A stretch of DNA of 64,000 bases, from positions 186,001-250,000 of the forward strand of contig CALNXQ010000005.1 in NCBI GenBank assembly GCA_942490535.1, written 5' to 3'. How positions within the stretch are numbered: the stretch's first letter is position 1; each line of letters opens with the position of its first letter. The notes below the pieces were generated by a model. That model worked only from the letters and a program-made list of their open reading frames with translations. It had not been told where the DNA came from and did no database searches. The position numbers were made by a program, and so were the translations under genes. This document shows, piece after piece, positions 10,201-18,347 of this stretch. The stretch comes from JAEINY01 sp942490535. Lineage in GTDB: Bacteria > Bacteroidota > Bacteroidia > Bacteroidales > Marinilabiliaceae.

Positions 10201-11786
10201 ATCGGATCAATGGGGGGATTGGTAACTTGTGCAAACAACTGCCTGAAATATGAGAACAAACGCTGTGGTTTTTCTGAAAAAGCGGCAATAGGCGTATCAT
10301 TCCCCATGGACCCTATGGGCTCTCCACCCGTATTAGCCATTGGTGCGATAATGTGCTCAAAGTCTTCTTTATTATATCCGAAAATCTTGAGATAATTTTC
10401 GTACATATCCCCCAAATTGGAGGGCACACGTTGCTGCACCTCAATCTCACGCATCCGGATCCGATTTTCCTTCAACCAGTTGGCATAGGGGTGGCGCTTC
10501 GATAATTGAGCTTTGATCTCTTCATCAGGAATGATAATTCCCAACTGCGTATCTACCAGCAACAATTTACCGGGTTTCAAACGGCCCTTTTCTTTGATGG
10601 CTTCTGCCGGGAATGTTTGCACTCCAACCTCTGATCCCATGACGATCATGTCATTTTTCGTGATGACATAACGCGAAGGCCGCAAACCATTCCGGTCTAA
10701 GGTACCTCCAATGTACCGGCCATCTGAAAAGACAATGGAAGCAGGCCCATCCCAGGGTTCCATGATGGTAGAATGATATTCATAATAGGCTTTTAAACTT
10801 TTAGGAATGGGGTTTTTACTATTCCACGATTCCGGAATTAACATACTCAAGGCATGCGGTAATTCGCGACCCGTCATGAACAGAAACTCCAATACATTAT
10901 CCAGCGAAGCGGAATCACTCATATTGGGTTCAATGACCGGAAACAGCTTCTTCAAATCATCCCCAAACAAATCAGATTCCAACAAGCTCTCACGTGCTTC
11001 CATCCACAAACGATTGCCTTTAATTGTGTTGATTTCACCATTATGGGCCATAATTCGGAAGGGTTGTGCCAAATCCCAGGTTGGAAACGTATTGGTACTA
11101 AAGCGCGAGTGCACCAAAGCAATTGCACTCTTCATACGCACATCCTTGAAGTCAAGAAAATACTGCCCCAATTGTTCCGGCGTCAACATGCCTTTATATA
11201 TAAAGATCTTGGACGAAAAACTAGGCAAATAAAAAGCTTCTTTCTCTACCAGGTCTGAATTACGAATTTCATTTTCCGCCTGCTTCCGCACCAGGTAGAG
11301 TTTCCGCTCGAGGTTATCCTGCTCGAAATTACCCTTCACAAACACTTGCCGAATACGGGGCTCGGTGCGTTTAGCAATTTCACCAATCACATCGCTGTCA
11401 ACGGGGACATCTCTGTAACCGATTAACTCCAGGCCTTCTTCTACCATGTATTTATTAAGCGTTTCCTGACAAAGTAACGCTTCACTTTCATCCACTGGTA
11501 AAAACAATAAACCGGTTCCATATTTCCCACTGGCCGGTAATTGGAATCCAAAAGTGGCAAAAAATTCATGTGGTATCTGCATCAGAATACCGGCACCATC
11601 TCCTGACTTGTTATCTGAACTCTCCGCCCCCCGGTGCGTCATATTGGTTAGCACCTCCAAGCCTCGTTTTATAATTTCATTCGACTGTTGCCCCTTAATT
11701 TGGGCCACGAAACCAATGCCACAGTTGTCATGTTCATTGGCCGGGTCATACAACCCTTGAGGTTTTGGAAATCTTTTCTGCATCAT
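7266..11786 (-). CDS. gltB: Glutamate synthase large subunit
   Basis: A full-length 1506-residue GOGAT alpha subunit. The N-terminal Ntn-type glutaminase domain begins with a short propeptide; the nucleophile should be Cys22 (DNCGIGFVA). It releases ammonia from glutamine, which tunnels to the FMN-bound synthase domain (about residues 830-1210), where the GEGGEDSGRF and GAKPGEGGQLPG segments are typical. The [3Fe-4S] cysteines are in CVMMRKCHLNTC. The C-terminal part is the GXGXG beta-helix domain (SGGKVIVVPP, TGGRVAVLG). It pairs with gltD and faces a P-II/Amt cluster across a long spacer, as expected for ammonium assimilation. Confidence 0.97.
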   Translation of the reverse strand: MMQKRFPKPQGLYDPANEHDNCGIGFVAQIKGQQSNEIIKRGLEVLTNMTHRGAESSDNKSGDGAGILMQIPHEFFATFGFQLPASGKYGTGLLFLPVDESEALLCQETLNKYMVEEGLELIGYRDVPVDSDVIGEIAKRTEPRIRQVFVKGNFEQDNLERKLYLVRKQAENEIRNSDLVEKEAFYLPSFSSKIFIYKGMLTPEQLGQYFLDFKDVRMKSAIALVHSRFSTNTFPTWDLAQPFRIMAHNGEINTIKGNRLWMEARESLLESDLFGDDLKKLFPVIEPNMSDSASLDNVLEFLFMTGRELPHALSMLIPESWNSKNPIPKSLKAYYEYHSTIMEPWDGPASIVFSDGRYIGGTLDRNGLRPSRYVITKNDMIVMGSEVGVQTFPAEAIKEKGRLKPGKLLLVDTQLGIIIPDEEIKAQLSKRHPYANWLKENRIRMREIEVQQRVPSNLGDMYENYLKIFGYNKEDFEHIIAPMANTGGEPIGSMGNDTPIAAFSEKPQRLFSYFRQLFAQVTNPPIDPIREGLVMALTNYIGSVSKNLLSEEPSQCRSIKFESPIMTNTDLGKIKDFHREEFTHVTIPMTFPVAEGGKGLEAALENICKMAEKAVDDGNNYLILTDKMVDEKNAPIPSLLAVSATHHHLIKAKKRMQVGLIVETGEAREVMHFALLLGYGASVINPYVCFATIDELVEKGTVTIPYVEARENYIKAVDKGLLKILSKMGISTLRSYHGGQVFEAVGISDQVINKYFTGTPTKIGGVGFEEIAKESILDHNKAYQPAFMQNPFDSKGSFAFRKYGEKHGWNPETVGLLQWATAENDYEKYKEFSQRVNADNQTPLFIRGFLTPKFGTAIDINEVEPVSSIMKRFVTGAMSYGSISKEAHEALARAMNSVGGRSNTGEGGEDSGRFHSDARSSIKQIASGRFGVTNNYLVNADELQIKIAQGAKPGEGGQLPGFKVDKIIAKLRNSTPGITLISPPPHHDIYSIEDLAQLIFDLKSTNPRAKISVKLVSENGVGTVAAGVAKAHADLIVISGTEGGTGASPTSSIKHAGLPVEIGLAETQQTLVMNNLRGRVKIQTDGQLKTGLDVIKMAMLGGEEFGFATSALVTLGCVMMRKCHLNTCPAGIATQDEALRKRFIGRYKYVVNYFNFIAQEVREYLAQLGVRSLDEIIGRSDLLEQNRAVGNWKTKGIDLSKLIYFPEEGKRYPLRKMTDQDHKIEDVLDRKLIKESQTALNNKERVWVASDIVNTDRTVGAMLSGEVSKQYGEEGLPKNTINCTFQGSAGQSFGAFLVKGVSFRLEGDANDYLGKGLSGGKVIVVPPNGSTFVPEENIIIGNTVLYGATSGYLYVRGVAGERFAVRNSGAYAVVEGVGDHCCEYMTGGRVAVLGKTGRNFAAGMSGGIAYVLDEDGSFEYYCNKGLVDLSPVEDHADVKELQFMLNKHLLHTNSLKAQEILVNWTKYLPKFIKVIPFEYKKVMEEQKIKELERKLRETEDAPYIRE

Positions 11787-11926
11787 ATCTTGTGATTAAA
11801 GGAGAAATAACTCTACCAGGATTCTTAATCATGAAACCCAAAAGGAATGAATAAAAATTCTAAGCTCATCAGTAAATCACATTACCATATGTAAGCCCGC
11901 CTATGCATTTACTTAGAATTCGGAAG

Positions 11927-11957
11927 CAAAAATAGCTATATACTTGCTTTTTTGCAA
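11927..11957 (-). promoter_or_regulatory. Candidate gltBD promoter
   Basis: On the minus strand TTG (11955-11957), a 20-bp spacer and TATTTTTG (11927-11934) fit the Bacteroidota primary sigma consensus TTTG-N19-21-TAnnTTTG. Transcription would start near 11920, leaving a leader of about 135 nt before gltB. A 5-bp inverted repeat (CTTGC...GCAAG, 11943-11958) overlaps the spacer. Confidence 0.6.
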
Positions 11958-12016
11958 GAAACCCCAATCCAAAAATAACTTTTATTTGACATTCAACAGG
12001 TTTTTTAGATGACCAA

Positions 12017-12042
12017 TGTCATGTTTACAAAACACCATGACA
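12017..12042. repeat. Inverted repeat TGTCATG-N12-CATGACA
   Basis: Perfect 7-bp arms at 12017-12023 and 12036-12042 in the gltB/torF spacer. The layout suits a dimeric regulator or a small hairpin. The regulator is unknown. Confidence 0.5.
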
Positions 12043-12128
12043 CCACTTACGCCTCTTTTTCACTGTTTTAACCAATTTCAAGCCACCTAACCAGACAACT
12101 TCCAGATGGAATTTTTTCAACCTACAAT

Positions 12129-12144
12129 ATGTTTACCTAAACAT
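12129..12144. promoter_or_regulatory. Palindrome ATGTTTACCTAAACAT, candidate operator
   Basis: Perfect 7-bp arms around CC, about 190 bp upstream of the porin promoter. Its right half, ACCTAAACAT, recurs in the 20-bp palindrome at 38111-38130. Confidence 0.45.
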
Positions 12145-12318
12145 AGGTATTTGCAAAATTGACAATTTACAACACACCCCACCCATTTCACACCCCATTC
12201 ACACAAAAAAAAGAAAATTCCTAAAAGCCCCCCTTAAAAACAACGCGTTAATCAACTATTTTAATACTTTTCACCAATTAACCCCCTAAAAAATTAGGAG
12301 ACCTGGTGTTTTTTATCA

Positions 12319-12326
12319 TATATTTG
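12319..12326 (+). promoter_or_regulatory. -7 element of the torF-glnK-amt promoter
   Basis: TATATTTG matches TAnnTTTG exactly and lies about 112 bp upstream of the porin start codon. No good -33 TTTG is found at the usual distance, which may indicate an activator-dependent promoter. Confidence 0.5.
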
Positions 12327-12438
12327 CACCACACCCCTCATTCAACAGGGGTAAAAAATTAAGAAAGTACTTTTTTATCGTTGACACCCCCAATCAACAA
12401 CACCCAGTACCAATTTATAATTATTAACTACTATCATT

Positions 12439-13083
12439 ATGAAAAGAATTTTTCTGCTTTTAGGATTGGGTTTGACATTTTACACAAATGCACAGGATAA
12501 AAAGTCAAACTTTGAGGTAGGTGCCGATATGGTATCGAGATATGTTTGGAGAGGTACAGACTTTGGAAGCTCTCCGGCTATTCAACCAGGCTTAACCTAT
12601 AGTCATGGTTCATTTTCAATGGGAGCCTGGGGCAGTTACAGCACCAATAGCGATTCGGGTGCGGATGAAGGCGACTTGTTTGCATCTTACGCGCTGCCCA
12701 CCGGTACAGAACTACTGGTGACAGATTATTTTTTTCCGGCCGAAGGAGTTGATTACTTTGATTACGACAATCACTTCCTGGAATTTGGCATCCACCAAAG
12801 CATCAAAAACTTTTACATCGCAGGTTATTACATGGCTGTAAATGGAGCTGACGACATCTATTTCGAAGGGGGTTTTGAAAAAAGCAATGTGGCCGTTTTT
12901 CTAGGCGCCGGTAATGAAGCCTACACGCCTGAAGACGAAGGTAAATTCAACCTCTGTAACGTGGTACTGACCATCACAAAGGAGTTACAAGTATCGCAAG
13001 AATTTGCATTGCCTGTGTTTGGATCACTCATCTATAATCCATCGGCCAAAGGCATTCACATGGTAGTGGGCATCACCTTATAA
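12439..13083 (+). CDS. TorF-like outer-membrane porin beside glnK-amt
   Basis: A 214-residue exported protein: signal peptide MKRIFLLLGLGLTFYTNA, then a beta-rich sequence starting EVGADMVSRYVWRG, as in the TIGR02001/TorF family of small outer-membrane barrels (usual length about 220-250). Family members are often encoded just upstream of P-II and Amt genes, as here, which suggests a role in admitting a nitrogen compound through the outer membrane; that role is inference. It is first in a three-gene nitrogen cluster; a large stem-loop separates it from glnK. Confidence 0.75.
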   Translation: MKRIFLLLGLGLTFYTNAQDKKSNFEVGADMVSRYVWRGTDFGSSPAIQPGLTYSHGSFSMGAWGSYSTNSDSGADEGDLFASYALPTGTELLVTDYFFPAEGVDYFDYDNHFLEFGIHQSIKNFYIAGYYMAVNGADDIYFEGGFEKSNVAVFLGAGNEAYTPEDEGKFNLCNVVLTITKELQVSQEFALPVFGSLIYNPSAKGIHMVVGITL

Positions 13084-13104
13084 ACGAATCTGAATACCAA
13101 AAGA

Positions 13105-13181
13105 AAATCATCCGGGGAATCTATTGTTCCAACTAATAGTTTAAACCTTTATCGCCATTGTTTATACTCCCCGGATGATTT
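13105..13181. repeat. 14-bp perfect inverted repeat between torF and glnK
   Basis: The arms AAATCATCCGGGGA (13105-13118) and TCCCCGGATGATTT (13168-13181) enclose 49 nt that contain a smaller CTATT/AATAG hairpin. No T run follows on the plus strand, so it is not a textbook terminator. It may attenuate or stabilise the transcript between porin and glnK. Confidence 0.75.
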
Positions 13182-13226
13182 CACCTTAAAAAAAAACCAG
13201 AAAAGAAATCATAAAACACAATCACC

Positions 13227-13577
13227 ATGAAGAAAATTGAAGCCATCATTCGATTGACACGTTTCGAGGCCGTGAAGCAAGCCCTGGCCGAACAGGACAT
13301 TACTTTTTTCTCCTATTGGGATGTCCGGGGTACTGGCATGGCTCGGGAAGGCCATTTATATCGGGGAACAGTATATGACACCAGTATCATTGAACGCCGC
13401 CTGCTCTCCATCATCGTCCGCGATGAAAACATGGACAAAACCATACAAGCCATTATTGGAGCAGCCAGCACTGGTGAAGTTGGAGATGGACGCATCTTCA
13501 TCACAGAAATAGAGAATACATTCCAAATCAGAACCGGCGAATCGGGACCTGAAACACTTTATAGTAAAAACATATAA
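13227..13577 (+). CDS. glnK: P-II family nitrogen regulatory protein
   Basis: A 116-residue P-II protein. MKKIEAIIRLTRFEAVKQAL is the first strand-helix unit; the T-loop region GMAREGHLYRGTVYDT keeps the conserved Tyr; TGEVGDGRIFI is the C-loop involved in ATP binding. P-II trimers bind ATP/ADP and 2-oxoglutarate and block Amt channels when nitrogen is plentiful. The gene ends 11 bp before amt, the standard glnK-amt arrangement. The T-loop differs somewhat from E. coli GlnK, so uridylylation is not assured. Confidence 0.93.
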   Translation: MKKIEAIIRLTRFEAVKQALAEQDITFFSYWDVRGTGMAREGHLYRGTVYDTSIIERRLLSIIVRDENMDKTIQAIIGAASTGEVGDGRIFITEIENTFQIRTGESGPETLYSKNI

Positions 13578-13588
13578 AAATTGAAACT

Positions 13589-14794
13589 ATGGACGCAAAA
13601 GCAATAGATACAATTTGGGTATTACTGGCAACTGTATTGGTGTTTTTCATGCAGGCTGGTTTTGCCATGGTGGAAGCAGGATTTACCCGGGCCAAAAATG
13701 TAGGTAACATTATCATGAAAAACTTCATGGATTTCTCCATAGGCTCATTGGTCTTCTGGCTGGTGGGTTTCAGCATCATGTTTGGCGATGATGTGGGCGG
13801 ATTTATAGGTACTGCCAATTTCTTTTTCACCAAAAGCTATGGAAACGGCATTCCGGATATGGCCGTGTTGATTTTCCAAACGGTGTTTGCGGCAACAGCC
13901 GCCACCATCGTTTCCGGTGCCATGGCCGAACGCACTAAATTCAGCACTTACCTCATATTCTCACTGGTGATTACAGCGGTCATCTACCCCATCAGTGGCC
14001 ATTGGGTGTGGGGTGGTGGCTGGTTATCCGAAATAGGCTTCCATGACTTTGCCGGATCCACAGTGGTCCATTCGGTAGGTGGATGGGCCGCTTTAGCAGG
14101 AGCCATGATTATAGGGCCACGCATTGGAAAATACAATGGCAAAGCCAAGGCCATTCTGGGGCACAACATGGTTTTGGGTGCACTGGGCGTCTTCATCCTG
14201 TGGTTAGGCTGGTTCGGTTTCAACCCGGGATCCACCCTTGCCGCTTCGGGCGATAATGTATACGCCATCGCCAGCATCTTCATCACCACCAACCTGGCTG
14301 CGGCTGCCGGATCAATGGCAACCATGTTTGTGACCTGGAAAAAATACGGAAAACCCGACCTCAGTATGACCCTCAATGGTGCTCTGGCTGGTTTAGTAGC
14401 CATCACTGCCGGAGGCGACATTGTTTCGCCCGGAGGCGCAGTCATCATAGGCCTCATTGCAGGTGTGACGGTGGTATTTGGCATTGAAATTTTGGATCAG
14501 AAACTCAAAATAGATGATCCGGTGGGCGCCATCACTGTGCATGGCATCAATGGTGCACTGGGCACACTCCTGGTAGGTTTATTCGCCACCGAGGGCGGCT
14601 TGTTCTATGGGGGTGGATTTCAGCTGTTGGGCATTCAGGCTCTTGGAGTAGCAGCCGTGGGTGCCTGGGCCTTTACCATGGCTTACATTTTATTCACCGT
14701 ACTGAAGAAAACCGTGGGGTTGCGTGTTTCTGAACAAGAAGAGCGGGAAGGCTTAGACATTCACGAACACGGACAGAGTTCTTACAACTACTAA
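13589..14794 (+). CDS. amt: Ammonium transporter (Amt)
   Basis: A 401-residue inner-membrane channel with about eleven hydrophobic helices and no signal peptide. It shows family signatures FVMVEAGFTRAKN-like FAMVEAGFTRAKN at about 25-37, GSTVVHSVGGWAALAGA with the first pore His, and ITVHGINGALGTLL with the second. It conducts ammonium into the cell and is gated by the P-II trimer encoded immediately upstream. The gene ends at a bidirectional terminator shared with the convergent aspartate kinase. Confidence 0.96.
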   Translation: MDAKAIDTIWVLLATVLVFFMQAGFAMVEAGFTRAKNVGNIIMKNFMDFSIGSLVFWLVGFSIMFGDDVGGFIGTANFFFTKSYGNGIPDMAVLIFQTVFAATAATIVSGAMAERTKFSTYLIFSLVITAVIYPISGHWVWGGGWLSEIGFHDFAGSTVVHSVGGWAALAGAMIIGPRIGKYNGKAKAILGHNMVLGALGVFILWLGWFGFNPGSTLAASGDNVYAIASIFITTNLAAAAGSMATMFVTWKKYGKPDLSMTLNGALAGLVAITAGGDIVSPGGAVIIGLIAGVTVVFGIEILDQKLKIDDPVGAITVHGINGALGTLLVGLFATEGGLFYGGGFQLLGIQALGVAAVGAWAFTMAYILFTVLKKTVGLRVSEQEEREGLDIHEHGQSSYNY

Positions 14795-14825
14795 ACCATT
14801 TTTTATCTACCATCTGATTTAAGGG

Positions 14826-14866
14826 AAAAGTGCGGGATCCAAGATTGGGTTCCGCACTTTCTATCT
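14826..14866. terminator. Bidirectional terminator between amt and lysC
   Basis: AAAGTGCGG (14827-14835) pairs with CCGCACTTT (14852-14860), with additional pairing inside. A and T tracts flank it, so it can serve both converging genes. Confidence 0.75.
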
Positions 14867-14869
14867 ACT

Positions 14870-16243
14870 TTATTTTCCGAAAAACTCCGAATGAATGGCT
14901 TGTATGGCCAAATCGCGATCATCGGCAGCCACCACAAAATAACTGGCTACGGTGGAGGCACCCGACACAATCATGCGCACATTAATGCCATCGCGGGCCA
15001 CGGCCATAAACATACGGCCGGCTACACCTGGTTTTTCCAACAAACCTTCACCTACCACCGCAATGGTAGAGATATTCTCGATGGCTGACAATTCGGTTAT
15101 GGCCGATAACTCCAATGCCTCCACAATCTGATATGCCTGCTTGATATCTTTAGCCGACAGCAATAAATTGATGGCAATTTGACTGGTGACAACCGATTTA
15201 ATATTAATCCCTGCCTTGTCAATGGCCCCGGTTACCTTGGCCAGGATACCCCGTTTTTTACCAATGCCCGCACCGCGTAATTTTAAAATACAGAAGTCAT
15301 CGCTGTAAGTCACACTTTTTATAATGTCTTCGGTAATGATTTCCGATGCCTGCACAATGGTGCGTGGCTCCACCGATCCATTAAACGTATCGATGTTGCC
15401 AATGTGAATGGGAATCCCCACTTCCTGTAGGGGTTCAACTGTGCGGGGATGCAAAATACTGGCACCAAAGTAAGATAACTCAGCCGCTTCGATGTAGGAT
15501 AAATGCGTAATCCGTCGCGGTGCTTTCACCAATTTAGGATCAGCACTCATAAAACCGTCCACATCTTTCCACACATCCAGTGACTCGGCCTCCAGACAGC
15601 GTGCCAGGGCTGCCGCCGAATAATCGCTCCCGCCCCGTCCCAGCAATGTCACTTTTCCTTCGGGTGACACCCCATAAAAACCAGGCACCACAAACACTTT
15701 ATCGGCCGCCAGTCGTTTCTGCACGCCTGGGGCAGCTGCCTCATAGTCGACAGTCGCATTACCAAACTCCCCATCGGTCACCAGAGGCATCTCTTCCGGC
15801 AAAGCTTCTTCCGCATCAATGCCGTTACTTTTTAAAATAGAGGCCAAAATAAGTGAACTCAAACGCTCGCCATAACTCAGGATCACATCCTCCACAAATT
15901 CGGGAACTGCCCCAATGTAGTGCACCCCGGTGAGGTAACGCTCCAATTCAGTAATGCGTTTCTCCACTTCATGCAAAGTTTGCTGAGCCCATTCCGTTTG
16001 TTGGAAATTCTCTCGAATCACCTCCTCTTTCATCTCCAGTAAAAACCGGACCAGGGTCTTTATTTTAGACTCATCACTTTTCACCTCTTCCATGGATTGA
16101 ATCAGGTGATTGGTAATGCCATAGAAGGCCGACACCACAATCACCATGGGACGATCATAAGCTCTAATAACATTGACCAATTTTTGAATATCTTCTTTTT
16201 TCTTGAGGTTGGATCCGCCAAATTTGGCTACAATTTTCTTCAT
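14870..16243 (-). CDS. lysC: Aspartate kinase (monofunctional)
   Basis: A 457-residue aspartokinase, the first step towards lysine, threonine and methionine. The N-terminus has VAKFGGSN (family KFGGTS), the ATP/aspartate segment LGRGGSDYSAAALARCLEA lies near 220, and two ACT-type regulatory segments lie in the last 150 residues (FCILKLRGAGIGKKRGILAKVTGAI and IAVVGEGLLEKPGVAGRMF), implying feedback inhibition by an amino acid. It is not fused to homoserine dehydrogenase. It stands alone, converging on amt. Confidence 0.93.
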   Translation of the reverse strand: MKKIVAKFGGSNLKKKEDIQKLVNVIRAYDRPMVIVVSAFYGITNHLIQSMEEVKSDESKIKTLVRFLLEMKEEVIRENFQQTEWAQQTLHEVEKRITELERYLTGVHYIGAVPEFVEDVILSYGERLSSLILASILKSNGIDAEEALPEEMPLVTDGEFGNATVDYEAAAPGVQKRLAADKVFVVPGFYGVSPEGKVTLLGRGGSDYSAAALARCLEAESLDVWKDVDGFMSADPKLVKAPRRITHLSYIEAAELSYFGASILHPRTVEPLQEVGIPIHIGNIDTFNGSVEPRTIVQASEIITEDIIKSVTYSDDFCILKLRGAGIGKKRGILAKVTGAIDKAGINIKSVVTSQIAINLLLSAKDIKQAYQIVEALELSAITELSAIENISTIAVVGEGLLEKPGVAGRMFMAVARDGINVRMIVSGASTVASYFVVAADDRDLAIQAIHSEFFGK

Positions 16244-17137
16244 TTTTTATACAACACTTAAGCGACCTAGGGTCCAAAATTATAGGAAATCTGTTTATGA
16301 AGCACCCGTTATAGCAGTTCTGAAATGTACTTACGGTGCGGAAGTACAATTTTTAATTAGCAGCCCCCAAGGGCATTCGTTTATGAAGTATGGTCATCCT
16401 GACTAAGTGTTTAAATTCATTATCTCCCAATAGCGGGAATCAGGTTTTGGCACCTCGTTAAAAAACTCAACCGGTTGCCAGAAGTTCACAGAGCCTGTCT
16501 CTCCCTTCTTCTGAATAAACTCAAACACTCCAAAAATACCCTGTGGTTGTTTTGAAGCCTTGCAAAACTAGCGCAATGCATTGAATTTACCAAATCCAGA
16601 CGCAGCCATTCCCCAATCCGGCATGACTGACCATGGACGACGATCCACTTTTTATAGAAAATAAGCCATCGACAGTGACCATAGGCCTTCCTGACAAAAA
16701 ATTGACACACTTCCACCCGTCAAAACCACTTTTTTTTGAAAAAAACAGGCATTGCACACGGACAATGACCTTTCCGGCGCAGAAAATCGCTGATCGTCCT
16801 TGTCGATGGGACGTTTTTTCAAAAAGATACCCTTCCGCAGTCGTCAATAGGGTATCCTGCGAAAAAAGTAAGCCATTGTCCAGGTGCAAATCCCTTCCCC
16901 CAATAAAAAAGACAATGAGACGATACACGACTACTTCCTTTCATATATTTTCACAACACCAGGAGTCCGCTGAACAAATAAGCTAACGAAACAACAGGTA
17001 AAATTTCAGCAGGTTTTATATCTTGTGGTGTTGTTTTCGCGCTTGCAGAGACGATTCATCCGTTCTCCCGCCAAAACACTTGGTGTAAGCAGGCCTAAAA
17101 GGCAAACCAAACCGTTAACCCCTATTTAACCGCAACA
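16244..17137. other. Long intergenic region with repeat tract
   Basis: An 894-bp gene-free stretch between lysC and the acyltransferase. The middle (about 16590-16930) is the 42-bp quasi-periodic tract listed separately. The flanks show no recognisable RNA or insertion sequence. Open frames on both strands here are products of the repeats. Confidence 0.55.
16590..16930. repeat. 42-bp quasi-periodic degenerate repeat tract
   Basis: A/T runs (about 16652, 16697, 16738, 16783, 16818, 16864, 16907) alternate with GC-richer blocks carrying variants of GCCATTGTC or its complement, at a mean spacing near 42 bp. Inverted copies occur, for example CATTGTC (16874-16880) with GACAATG (16911-16917), and GATACCC (16826-16832) with GGGTATC (16850-16856). 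Both strands are open for more than 110 codons and show a 14-residue repeat, as any in-phase 42-bp repeat would. Origin and role unknown. Confidence 0.6.
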
Positions 17138-18241
17138 ATGAATACATCAAAACCGCAACGTTTATTATCGCTCGATACCCTACGTGGTTTCGACATGCTT
17201 TGGATCATTGGTGGCAACCACCTGTTTTATGCCCTGAGCGAAGTCTCCGGCTGGGGCTGGGCCGAGTGGGTCAGCCGGCAACTGGATCATGTGGAATGGG
17301 AAGGCTTTCATGCCTTCGATCTGGTATTCCCTTTGTTCATGTTCATTTCGGGAGTGGCCATCCCCTTTTCGCTCATGAGCAAAGTGACCAAGGGAGTACC
17401 TAAGAAAACCCTGATGGCAAAGGTTCTTAAACGCGTTTTCATCCTGTTTTTATTCGGCTTGATTTACAACGATGCCCTCTCCTTTGACTTTGCCAACCTG
17501 CGCGTGGCCAGCGTTCTGGGGCAAATTGGATGCGCCTACCTACTGGCGACACTGATTGTATTAAATACGTCATCGTTCAAGGCGCGTCTGATCTGGTTTT
17601 TTGGCATCCTCATTGGTTATGCCGGCTTGCAATACCTGATTCCGGTACCCGGCTTTGGTGCCGGCCACTTCACACCGGAAGGCAGTATAAATGGCTGGAT
17701 CGATCAACTCTTGTTACCGGGCCGGCTTTATGGGGGCACCTTCGATCCCGAAGGCCTCTTATGCATCGTTTCGGCCGCCGCCATCACCCTTTTAGGATCC
17801 ATGGCCGGAGAAGTGTTACGCGCCAAAGAACAAACCCCCTATGGCAAAACACTGATTCTGGGTCTTGCCGGCGTGGGGATGATTTTACTGGGGATACTAT
17901 TGGGACAATGGTACCCCATTATCAAAAGCCTCTGGACGTCCACCTTTAATCTATTAACAGGGGGGATTAGCTTACTGCTACTGGCTTTGTTCTACCTGGT
18001 GATTGATGTGTGGGGTTACCATAAATGGACTTTCTTTTTCCGGGTGATCGGACTCAATTCCATCACCATTTACCTGGCCGTAAGGATGGTGAAATTCAAA
18101 GCCACTTCAGATTTTTTCCTGGGCGGAATAGCGGCATTGACTGGCTCATTTGAACCTGTAGTATTGTTTGCCGGAATGATCGCTTTGGAGTGGTTACTTC
18201 TGTATTTCCTGTATAAAAAAGAGATTTTCCTGAAGGTATAG
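17138..18241 (+). CDS. NagX/HGSNAT-like membrane acyltransferase (DUF5009 type)
   Basis: A 367-residue polytopic inner-membrane protein with about ten hydrophobic helices. The N-terminal RLLSLDTLRGFDMLWIIGGN and the following HAFDLVFPLFMFISGVAIPFS are hallmarks of the heparan-alpha-glucosaminide N-acetyltransferase/DUF5009 family. In that family a conserved His (here in EGFHAFDL) accepts acetyl from cytoplasmic acetyl-CoA and transfers it across the membrane to an amino sugar. Such genes often accompany hexosamine catabolism, but no partner is adjacent here, so substrate is inferred from family only. Confidence 0.82.
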   Translation: MNTSKPQRLLSLDTLRGFDMLWIIGGNHLFYALSEVSGWGWAEWVSRQLDHVEWEGFHAFDLVFPLFMFISGVAIPFSLMSKVTKGVPKKTLMAKVLKRVFILFLFGLIYNDALSFDFANLRVASVLGQIGCAYLLATLIVLNTSSFKARLIWFFGILIGYAGLQYLIPVPGFGAGHFTPEGSINGWIDQLLLPGRLYGGTFDPEGLLCIVSAAAITLLGSMAGEVLRAKEQTPYGKTLILGLAGVGMILLGILLGQWYPIIKSLWTSTFNLLTGGISLLLLALFYLVIDVWGYHKWTFFFRVIGLNSITIYLAVRMVKFKATSDFFLGGIAALTGSFEPVVLFAGMIALEWLLLYFLYKKEIFLKV

Positions 18242-18260
18242 CAAATTAAGATACCTATTG

Positions 18261-18301
18261 AAAAAGGGGCACTTTACGATTTGGAATGTCCCTTTTTTTT
18301 A
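18261..18301 (+). terminator. Terminator after the acyltransferase gene
   Basis: AAAAAGGG (18261-18268) pairs with CCCTTTTT (18290-18297), extended by GC/GU pairs, and is followed by further T residues. Confidence 0.8.
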
Positions 18302-18347
18302 GATCACTTTTGAAATATCTGTGGAAAGAGGTAAAGCATGAAAGAAG

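Larger units (their letters stand above)
11787..12438. other. Divergent regulatory region between gltBD and torF-glnK-amt
   Basis: A 652-bp AT-rich spacer, unusually long for this window. It holds a gltB promoter (11927-11957, minus), a porin-gene promoter (12319-12326, plus) and three inverted repeats: CTTGC/GCAAG at 11943-11958 in the gltB promoter spacer, TGTCATG/CATGACA at 12017-12042, and the palindrome at 12129-12144. These are likely sites for nitrogen-responsive regulation of both operons; the regulator is not in the window. Confidence 0.6.

Noticed and set aside
11787..12438. Sigma-54 promoter for the nitrogen genes
   Set aside because: No TGGCAC-N5-TTGC pair at proper spacing was found on either strand, while sites matching the primary sigma consensus are present.
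13984..14484. Minus-strand open frame of 166 codons within amt
   Set aside because: Antisense shadow of the ammonium transporter; Pro/Met-rich nonsense composition.
16587..16986. Open frames of 113 and 117 codons on both strands
   Set aside because: They come from the 42-bp repeat tract, have no family resemblance or codon bias evidence, so the stretch was listed as a repeat.
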